Below, one piece after another: positions 42,893-51,637 of a stretch of DNA of 64,000 nucleotides. The translations under genes were made by a program, and so were the position numbers. Location of the stretch: contig JAIVFH010000121.1 of assembly GCA_025765595.1 (NCBI GenBank), positions 28,796 to 92,795 of the forward strand. The letters are read 5' to 3'. The stretch is from Obelidium mucronatum (taxonomy: Eukaryota > Chytridiomycota > Chytridiomycetes > Chytridiales > Chytriomycetaceae). The notes beneath the pieces were generated by a model. That model did no database searches and was not told the DNA's origin. It worked only from the letters and a program-made list of their open reading frames with translations. The stretch's first letter is position 1. Each line of letters opens with the position of its first letter.

Positions 42893-45800
42893 TCACTGGG
42901 TTTTCTTCTGAACAGGTTGCCTCTTCCAAGAATTTGCCAATACTCCCTCCTGGCACCCTTGAAAGTACTTTTCAACATCTTGAAAACCTGTAGTACTCCA
43001 ACTATATATTTGATGCCTAGGGACCAATCTTGCATTGAACTTGGACATGTGCTTCCCAACATCGCTGTAAGAGAAGATGCAATCTTCTTTGTCAAAGTAG
43101 CTCGTGTACGTATTTGGAAAGAGCTAGTATAATAAATAAAGGATTATTAAAAGAAATTGCTTGAAGTGACACTAAACTAAAAACTTACTCTTTGGAATTC
43201 CAAATCAGCAAAGTAGACTCCAACATAAGCCCGAAAAATTTCCACAGTATTTCCAAAGTTGGGGAATTCCTTTGACAAGGTTGCAGCAGCAAGAGTTTTG
43301 GTCATTGGTGGCTCTCGATCCTGCGTCAGGTAAGAAAAGCGGATACCAACTTCTTTCACTTGACTAATGAACTTGTCTTGGGTGCCCGTGCGTCCTTTGG
43401 CTTTGGTAACAACTTCAGCAACAGACGTGGGGACTTGGCAACGCTGTTTGGATGCGATGGAAGATGGCTTTTCTTGCAGAGATGGCCCAGTCACAGGTGA
43501 ATTAATCAATGGAGAACTTGCAAATGGATCAAACATTGCTCCTAAATACCAAAAATACTGAGAAATATGTTTAAACAAAATGGCATCCTACCAGAATCAG
43601 TGTAGGCAACATCAAAGTAATCAGGGCTGTGTGGATCCAAAGCAATGTCCACCAAAACTGATTCGTCAAAGATGTACTCCTCTTGGCAGAACCAACTAAC
43701 ACTGTGGACCTTCCTGCGAAAGTGGGTTGTGGCTGGATGGACTTTTGCAGCTGCCAAAACATCAGCAAGAAAAACTAATAATGGATTGATTGTTAAAAAT
43801 GCACAATAAAGACAACAACTTGGTCTCACCTTTTGCCTTGTTTCCCTCAGCAAGTGTCCCTTCCACTTTACAACGAAAAACTGCTCCTTGATTCTGAAAC
43901 TTGCATTTAACAGAAACCATCTTTTTCACCTCTGCTTCTTCTTCTCCATCACTGCCCAAAAGATTCATGACACGTCGCTTCTTTTTGGGATGAGCCTGCA
44001 CTTCTTCTTCTTCATCCACCACTTCCTCATCATCCTCAACTTCATCTTCCTCCGCATCTATGTTCTCCACACGACGCTTCTTTCTGTGTACAACTGGCTC
44101 CACCACCTCAATTTCATCATCATCATCTTCAATCACAATTGCTTGAACCTTCTTTCTTTGCTGGACTGGTACCTCCCGCTCCTCCTCATCCCCCTCCTGC
44201 TCCTCTTCCTCTTCAGCATCAAGCTCATTTTCTCCACCATCAACATCTCCAATGTCATCATCTTCATCAGCTTCAGACCCTTCAGGCACATTGTCAAGTG
44301 GTGTTAACTCACTTTCTGAATCGTCAGCATCTGTTGACTTTCTGTGAGTTTCTGCCCAAGCCTTTAGGCTAGCCTTGAGATTATCAATGCTTTCAGCAAC
44401 TGCGGGAGATACCACCGTAGAAGCCTGAGATTCGAGAACAGACATTGACTTGGATCTAGCAGTCTTGGAGGCACCAGCAGATCTTGGCTTGAGGACAGCT
44501 GTTTTTGGCACTGGCTTGGAACTGGAATCAGCTGTCTTGTCTGCTGTCTTGGGAGCTGGCATTGCCTTGGACACTTTGGGAGCTGGCATTGCCTTGGACA
44601 CTTTGGAAGCTGAAGTAGTGGCCTTGGAACCAGAAGTGGTACTCTTTGGGGAACCAGATTGAGAAGCAGGAGTAGTATTTGTAGCTGTGCTGGGAACTGT
44701 AGTGGCCTTGGGGTCTGTAGTAGCCTTGGAAGCAGAGCTGGTCAAAGTCTTGTGGGAAACAGATGGGGGACCAGAAGCAGTCTTGCCAGCACCAGGAGTA
44801 GTCTTAGCAGAACCAGGAGGAGCTGGAGTAGGATTAGCCTTTGAAGAACTTGGAGAAGTATGAGCAGGAATCGTGGAATCCGAAGAAGAACCAGCTTGCT
44901 TGGTTGGTGTTCCTATCACTTAATTAAATAAAATATTTGTAATTCAATCAACAAAATGAGACTATAAATACCTAAACCGATTGGATCATCAGATCCCAAG
45001 AGTGGAAATGAAATTTTAGACTTGATGGCTCTTCTAGGCTCATTTTCCGCAGCAGAGCCTGGAAGCTGGCTGATAGGAGGAATATCAGGTTCACTGTCGG
45101 ACCTAACCTCATTAGCAGCCTGTTGTCTTGCGGCACGAGCAGTAGCCTTCTTGGCAATCTTGGTGGCATTGGTGTCAGCAGGAGTAGGAGCAAAAACAAC
45201 ATGGTACTTGTTGTTTGAAACTTTTCTAGCTAAAAGATAAATAAATAATAAAAAGGGTTAGATTATTAGAAAATTAAAGGGCTGTAATTGTGGTCCTAAT
45301 CGCGCTCCGAATTGGCTCCTAATAGCGCTCCTAATAGCGCTCCTAATCGCACTCCTAATCGCGCACCGAATCGTTTCCTAATCGCGCTCCGAATCGGCTC
45401 CTAATCGCGCTCCGAATCGTGCTCCTAATCGTGCTCCTAATCGTGCTCCTAATCGTGCTCCTAATCGGATCGCGAATCGGATCGCGAATCGGATCGCGAA
45501 TCGGATCGCGAATCGCGCATCACACCAAAATGAATAAGACTCACCATATATGTATTTCGCCAGCGCCGCTGCGCGTTCCTCATCATTTTCGGACCGATTT
45601 CCATCCAGATCCACGATCCCACTGAAGCAGAGGTCCTCCAGTGCTGTTAAATCCTGGTTTGAGTCTTTGATCCACTTGTACACTTCTGCCTGGGATTTGT
45701 TCTTCAGCCCAGGGATGTGGACTGTACATTTGGTTTTATCCAAAAACACTAGCTTCCATGTGTTGTTGGAGTTGATGTATCTGTTGTGGTTGGGAGTGGT

Positions 45801-46133
45801 GTGTCAGCGATCACCTGTCAAACTCAAACAAATAAACCCAGACCTCAACATCTTGTCCAGTGCCTCAGTGGCCTCTTCTACAAGCTCTTTAGGAGAGCCT
45901 TTTGTTTCCATGACTCTTTGGTGCAGGTCAGGACAGAGTTCTTTGGTGACTTCTCGCAGATCACTCCACAAGATGAAGATGGTCTTCTTGTCATCCAAGG
46001 TCTTGTAAGGAGCCTGTTTCCACAAGCCATTCTTGATCTCATCAAAAGAGAACTGGATGGACAGTCTGTTTGGGTCGTTGCTGACTCTGAGGGATGGCAG
46101 TGTGTCTGGCAGTGGCAGTGTTGGTGATTGCAT
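42893..46133 (-). CDS. Accessory protein of the KDZ element, 879 aa, unknown function
   Basis: Seven exons on the minus strand (45844-46133, 45545-45780, 44972-45229, 43830-44918, 43592-43774, 43189-43541, 42893-43123) total exactly 880 codons with matching phases. Residues ~1-175: conserved block (FSFDEIKNGLWKQAPYKT, WSDLREVTKELCPDLHQRV, KCTVHIPGLKNKSQAEVYKW). Residues ~260-560: disordered linker rich in Ser/Thr/Pro/Lys, then acidic runs and nuclear-signal-like PKKKRRV and HRKKRRV. Residues ~590-880: second conserved block (MVSVKCKFQNQGAVFRCKVE, EVGIRFSYLTQDREPPMTK, FPNFGNTVEIFRAY, FDKEDCIFSYSDVGKHMSKF). No catalytic motif recognised. Nuclear location and a DNA- or transposase-binding role are inference. 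Confidence 0.8.
45295..45518. repeat. 12-bp-unit direct array inside an accessory-gene intron
   Basis: Mainly head-to-tail units (CTCCTAATCGTG several times, then GGATCGCGAATC four times) inside the ~315-bp intron between exons 2 and 3. In copy 3 the same intron has only about three units (near 37980-38020). Confidence 0.8.
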
Positions 46134-46157
46134 GGGGAAAAAACTTTGCCGAAAAAA

Positions 46158-48238
46158 ATGAAAATCCCTGCCTCACATGTCAAGATGGGAGCTCAGCTGG
46201 CAGAACAGTTCCCAGCCTTCCAAGCTGAGTTTTCAATCTACGGCAGTTTTGAAAAGACTTACAACAAGACACTCCGTTTGCAGGATTTCATTCAGCTTGT
46301 TGCTACTTCTTTTGGTGTTCCCATCCTGGCAGCCAAACAAACTGCAGAGGCTGTCTTTGATTCAAGAATTCACGAAACAATTACCCCAAATGTACCTATT
46401 ATCCTGTCAGCTCCGTTTACATACTGCATCAAGTGTCAGAGCCATCTAAAGATTGGGAGATGGCAAGAAGTCACAATCTTGGATGCAGATTCAGCTAAAT
46501 CGGGTCTTCTGTACAAATCCAGCTGTGTGAATTTGAGCTGCAGTATTCAGTTGTATGACGTTGATTCAGTGTCAGAGATTACCGAAGGAAACAGCACCAT
46601 AGAACATTACCCAATGAATACAATCAGAAAGCAAAAAGTCATTGGAATCAATTCTAAATACTACATGACTGTTGCATTTGCAAATTTGTGGCTGAAGAAT
46701 GTGCCGTCTGTAATGCTGTAAGTGTTGGTCCTAATAGCGATCCTAATAGCACTCCTAATAGCGCTCCGATTCGCGCTCCTAATCGCGCTTCCGATTAGGA
46801 GCGCGATTAGGAGCGCGATTAGGAGCGCGATTAGGAGTGCTATTAGGATCGCTATTAGGAGTGCTATTAGTAGTGTTTGTTGCTTGTCATTTACTGACAG
46901 ACTATTCCTTAGATGTAAAATGTATACTCTGCAGAATGCATACCATTCAGCATTTCCATCTGTTTCATCAGATACTGAGCAGTATTCAGGGATTCCTTCA
47001 GCTGCATCATCATCTATTTTCAAGCGGGCGTATTACTTGTACCAGATGCTCCTATTGCAAGAGTACATTCAGGATCCAGCAGTTTCAGAGGCGCTTCAAG
47101 CAGCTCATGAAGATTTTGATTATTCCTGCTTCCAACCATCTTGGGGGGAGAAGGGCAGACGGCTGTTTCCGTATTCCCTACATCTTGGAGAATACTCAAG
47201 CAATCAAGTGTCTGATAATGTAGAAGATTTGCGGTTGGCAATGAAGGAATATGTGGAGTGGATGAATGCGCACTTTGCAGTAAAATGGAAACATTCATGT
47301 GGAGAATGTCATGTTGTTGATAGGAAAGGCCAGGAGTATAGTGCGGCAGTGATGGATGGAAAAGTGATGGGGCACTTGCTGTGCAGAGTGATTGGATGCA
47401 ATTTGGACATCATTGGGATCAATACAAAATTCTGTATCAATCATGCCAGATTGAAAAGGAAATGCATCATTTCAGGATGTGCGAATCAAAAACGAGAACG
47501 TGAGAACTCTTTTGATTACCAGCCGCTGTCGTGCAAGGAAGCAGAACATATGGAGGCGGTGGGAAAATTCTTCTCCGACCCATCAACAACAAGTGAGAAA
47601 ACTGCAAAGAAGTATGGAGGAAAGACACGAGTGTCAGTTGGGCATGTGAAGGATGATGAAAGGAATTATGAGGAGTTTGGGTTCTGTTACAGCCCATTTG
47701 ACAGATTCCTGCCAGGGGTGTTCCTGGTTGTGTGGAGCTGTGGGCACATTATGGACATTGGAAAGATGTACTCGTTTGAGTCCAACAAGTTTATCACAGG
47801 ATTTCTTTGTCAAACATTCATGAGGCTGGATGAGTATCCTACATTCATGTTTTATGACAAAGCATGTGTTTTTGTCAGGACTTTGAAAAACGGCGCTCAG
47901 CAAAACAAGCTGCTCCATAAGTAAGGATGTATTTGCTGTGATAGAATCTAACTTCTGTGCTTAGGATGCTATACCAAAAAATCATCTGGGTTGTTGACCG
48001 ATTTCACTTCAGAAACCATAGTCGTCGAGACAGATTCTGCATGGAAAATTGTGACGCTAGGTCTTTTTCTAGGCTATACCAAGGAAACAAGCCTTTATTC
48101 AACACATCAGCAGCAGAACAGTGTGCTGGATGGTTTGAAAAAATGGGACACATTTTGCGATATTTGGACCCTCTTCAGGCAGACTTTTTTTTGTTCAGCA
48201 TGGTGGACATGAGAAATGAGCAACTTAGCAAATGTTAG
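46158..48238 (+). CDS. KDZ-type transposase with CxC5/CxC6 cysteine clusters
   Basis: Exons 46158-46717, 46901-47920 and 47965-48238 give 617 aa, no internal stop. CxC5-like: TYCIKCQSHLKIGR and LLYKSSCVNLSC. CxC6-like: CGECHVVDRKGQ, VMDGKVMGHLLCRVIGC, FCINHARLKRKCIISGC. RNase-H-like catalytic part: FDRFLPGVFLVVWSCGH, PTFMFYDKACVFVRTL (likely Asp), WVVDRFHFRNHSRRDRFC, NTSAAEQCAGWFEK (likely Glu). CxC clusters of this kind accompany Kyakuja-Dileera-Zisupton transposases in fungi. Start chosen at 46158; 46185 is possible. It cuts and rejoins element DNA in the nucleus. Confidence 0.85.
46729..46876. repeat. 12-bp-unit inverted array filling the first transposase intron
   Basis: CTCCTAATAGCG-type units in the first half, their complement (ATTAGGAGCGCG) in the second, around a centre near CGCTTCCGATTAGG. 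The array takes up ~148 of 183 intron bases. Folding would bring donor and acceptor together. Confidence 0.8.
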
Positions 48239-48419
48239 TAGCCAGAGGTTTATTTGAAAAATTGATAAATTTTTATGATTAATTTTAACTATAATATCAT
48301 AAAATTCTGAAATTTTAATTTTGTATTTTTGCAATTTTTTTAAATTTTTTCAGATGGTTTGTAATTTTTGGGAATTTTTTTAGAGTGTTTTGCAGTTGAC
48401 AGTTATTTTCATAGCTAGT

Positions 48420-48670
48420 CGGTCGTCCTAATAGGACTGAGTAGCTCCTAATAGGACAATGCTCAAATTGCAGGAAAAAGTTGTTTCCTCCTAATGAGAA
48501 GTGATTAGGACTCCATTAGGAGGCGGCTAGGAGCGCCAATAGCCCTATTGGTCATTCCGAGTGGAGCCCGATTCGGGGTTACTCCTATTCGGACCCGAAT
48601 CAGACCCTAGTCGGACTCCGAATCGTTCTCCCGAATCGGAGTCCGAATCGGAGTCCGAATCGCGCGTGCC
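48420..48670. repeat. Right subterminal array of the complete element
   Basis: CTCCTAATAGGAC-type units passing into GAGTCCGAATCG-type units up to the right terminus. Confidence 0.75.
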
Positions 48671-48687
48671 GCTCGCTATAGTACGTG

Positions 48688-48695
48688 AGGAGAAG
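48688..48695 (+). repeat. 8-bp target-site duplication (right) of the complete KDZ element
   Basis: AGGAGAAG, matching 42383-42390. Confidence 0.9.
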
Positions 48696-49191
48696 CAAGT
48701 CGATGATGTGATGAAGTATGCAATCATCTACTGCAAGCTGTTGGCCAAAGGGAACATACGGAAGGACAAGATCCCAGCAATGGTCAAGCAGGCGACTGGG
48801 TTGGTCAATTCCCCTGACAAGAAGGAGTCTGGACATGCGTACGTTGGGCTCCACTTGTACGAGTTTGCTTTAGATCTTCTTGAATTACAGGTGCTTCTTT
48901 GACACATACAGTGGAATGACTTTTACGTTCGAATTAGCAAAACGTCATTTTGCTGAATGGACCAAAAAGCTGTCGTTCCATACTGGTGTTCCTGACAAAT
49001 ACCACAATTCTGGCAGCTTCATCCAAGCGTTCCACCACCTGCACTTCTACAAGGCTGGGCAAAGCCGCCATCAGCGCAAGCCAGAGACGTACACAGTGGT
49101 TCGGGCCTTTGCAAACAACCAACATGTCAAGAAGGTGTATTGGCGGGAGCCGCTTCAGGAAGGAAGCGCAAGCAAGAAGGCAAAGCGCTGA
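48696..49191 (+). pseudogene. Family C gene, 3' part, downstream of the KDZ insertion
   Basis: Continues in frame from 42390: VDDVMKYAIIYCKLLAKG, a ~52-bp intron (GTACGT to ATTACAG) after KKESGHA, then YSGMTFTFELAKRHFAEW, FHHLHFYKAGQSRHQRK and EPLQEGSASKKAKR. A diverged copy lies inverted at 27692-27870. Protein family not recognised. The piece is open; it is called a pseudogene only because of the 6.3-kb insertion. Confidence 0.55.
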
Positions 49192-49379
49192 TTGGGGTTT
49201 TTTTTTTATTTATTGTTTCTTCAATATTTTGTTATTTTTGACTTCGCGCATCCCTCTTTTGTTTTTGTTTAATGTTGGTACTTTGGATTTTGTTTATTAC
49301 TTTAAATACATATGTTATGGTTTTAAACTTTTCAGCTCATTGTTTCTTACCTTTTTTGAAATAAAGTAAGGACTAGCTT

Positions 49380-49505
49380 TCAACTGGCTCTCCACTGGCT
49401 GTCAACTGGCTTGCGGCCTGTGAACTAACTGCGACGCGGCTGGCTTTCCACTGGTTAGCGGCTCGCACTCGGGTTGCCCACAGGTCATGAGCGGCCTGGG
49501 GGACA
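49380..49505. repeat. Family C end repeat, second locus
   Basis: Inverted counterpart of 27345-27490: GGCTGGCTTTCCACTGG, CACAGGTC, GCGGCCTG and GGGGACACG are shared. It lacks the GCCGGACCTCGCGAG core, so this end is partly deleted. Confidence 0.6.
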
Positions 49506-49675
49506 CGATGAGAATCTGTCCCAAGATTTTAAATTTGGAAACAAATACGGCAGCCTCTTTTAATTTTCTGTTAATCAAAATAGAAATTCTGACTTATTGC
49601 AAACACCCCTAAAAAGGAATTTTCTGCTTACAAGCGTTGCAATCCCATTAAATCCTAATTTCTCTAAAGTTGCAA

Positions 49676-50030
49676 CCTGCACTAACATATGTGAGACACA
49701 AGTTTGTATTACGTCATTCATTAATTAAGCCCATTGAGTGGACTGGGTGAAAACTTTTTCCATTTGCGTGAATTTTGTCTGAAAATTTCAGGATGAAGGC
49801 TCAGAAAATTTTTCTGATGGCTTTAAACCCCACCAGATGCACAAAGTTTTTGAGATTTGGAGTCCTAATGGGGATCCTAGTAGGACCCCTAGCCGTTAGA
49901 CTAGCTTTCTGACTAGGACTGTCAGATGGGCTCAAAAAGCCGTTAGGATCTGTAAATCCAATTGGAAGCGCATTTGGAGCTCAATTGGAGTCTGTTTGGA
50001 GCGCTGTTAGGCCTAACAGACAGTCAAGTC
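49676..50030. repeat. Fragment of a KDZ-type right end
   Basis: Inverted relative to 33670-34020 in copy 2 (shared TCAGAAAATTTTTCTGA, CTAGTAGGACCCC, GTTAGGCCTAACAG). It stops before the terminus. Confidence 0.7.
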
Positions 50031-51637
50031 TGAGGTTGCAAATCCAGAGAAATTAGGTCTTTTATAAGATCTCATTCAACCCAGGAAGCAGAAAAGTGAG
50101 ACTCTTCTAAAAATGAAAGCGGCTTGTCTCTTACTATAGCCAGAAAATCTAAGGCTGCCTTATTGTTTCCAAAGCTGATACACATCAACGCCAACAGTTT
50201 TCATCATGGCTGCTCTGAGAGCTACTTCTTATTTTGTTTTCTTTTGGAGGCTCCAGAATTTGGCATTGGCTGGTGGTAATTGCATTGTTGGAAAAAGAAA
50301 AAGTAACATAATCACGTGGGTCAAAAACCTGTCTTAAGACAGTCAACCCTTCATGCATTGTGTGGGAGTGAGTAATGGAACATGGAGCAATGTTTGTTTC
50401 CCAGTCATTTTCTTTTAATTGTAAGCAAAATAACAGCTTGAACTTGTCCAATTCCAAAAAATAGAACAATTAAAAACCCCCTTTTTATTGAACTACAAGA
50501 AATTTGCCTTCTACTCCCTCCAACTCCCCCTTATCATGGAAGGTTGACAAGCAACCTGCAATTTTTTCTTGGCATATATCATATATCCAAACCTCATCTG
50601 GTGAGCTGCTTCTATTATTAAAAATCTTGATGATAAATCACAGAAGACTTCAAACACCCTAAACAGCATGACCAGCAGCACTGCTGACACATTCTCGTCA
50701 TGACTGCAACTGGGGCTGCTTACATAGCATTAATCCCTGAATTGTCTGGCCTTGTACCGTTTCTTATTTATCATAACTGGTAGGTGCCGCAGCACTGGTC
50801 AATCACAGCCGCTAGGCATTGCATGACTAAGAGGGAGCTTATGACTCCCACAGACAAATATTGCACCCAAAATGCAAGCTGACATTGGATATTGACATTC
50901 CTTGGCTGTATATTGTAGTTTTTGTCCAAAATTCAATTTTCGCGCTTTTGGATTTCTTCAATGTCCAATCGCGCACTAGGCCAACATCACCAGAATCCCC
51001 TCTTGCCATCATGAATTTTTTTTACAAAAGTCTCTCACGCAGTGGACTTTATTGAAGGATTGAATCATAAGCATTTCCTTAAGCTTTGTGCGAAGATTTG
51101 CATAGTAATAAAACTGATTTATTGGCTATCAATTAATGAAAAACAGTTCAGGAATTATCGAGTCTCTATTGAAAGTTTCATAAAGACGTTGCTCGCCGTT
51201 GGTGTTAGAGAGGTTGCTTGATTAGACAGTCTGTTGCCAACCTAAAAATAGAATGCGTTAGGTTCAACATATATACTCCTTTGCTGCATATCAATGCGTA
51301 GCCAATATCTCGATCTATCGATTGGTGGAAGGCTGGTGGCGCTGCAAAGGGTGGGTGGCCGACGGGAAGGCAACGCGCAAAAGGGCTGGCTGGAGCGCAA
51401 ATGGATGGGAGCGCGCAAAAAATCGAGCGCTATTCGAATTTTGCGCTGCGCTCACAATATGACATTCTCATCAACACCAAGCTTTACTTTTGTAGCCCCC
51501 CAACTTCCTAAATCTTATCATAATCTTGCAGCCTCCAGATTCTAACAAATCTTAAAGTGTGAAGAATTTGGTGAGGCAAACAATTCTTTAATGATGAAAA
51601 CTAACTAATGTGAGAATTAAAATAAATGCTAGGGGTA
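50031..51637. other. Repeat remnants and gene-free DNA before the receptor gene
   Basis: 50.2-50.58 kb is related to 39.6-40.27 kb in direct orientation. The rest is AT-rich with no supported gene; the frame at 51294-51545 is Arg/Gly-rich without a motif. This marks the end of the transposon nest. Confidence 0.5.

Larger units (their letters stand above)
42391..48687 (+). mobile_element. Complete KDZ-type DNA transposon (copy 4), two genes
   Basis: 6297 bp between two AGGAGAAG copies. The left end starts CAGCCCGGGGTCCGAGCGGC; the right end, read inward, is CACGTACTATAGCGAGCGGC. The two ends share GAGCGGCACGCGCGATTCGG but differ in the outer 13 bases. Each end carries a subterminal array of 11-13-bp units. 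Inside are a plus-strand transposase and a minus-strand accessory gene that start 24 bp apart. Both are fully open after splicing, so the copy may be autonomous and young. Confidence 0.92.

Noticed and set aside
45295..45518. Short regularly spaced repeats resembling a CRISPR array
   Set aside because: The unit is 12 bp, head to tail without unique spacers, and lies inside a spliced eukaryotic gene. It is a transposon-derived array.
42893..46133. TET/JBP dioxygenase, known to travel with some fungal KDZ elements
   Set aside because: I looked for the H-x-D ... H iron-binding pattern and the oxoglutarate-binding Arg in the accessory protein and saw neither in a convincing arrangement.
51294..51545. 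83-aa plus-strand open frame upstream of the receptor gene's 3' end
   Set aside because: No motif, Arg/Gly-rich start, no homologous copy in the window; too weak to call a gene.
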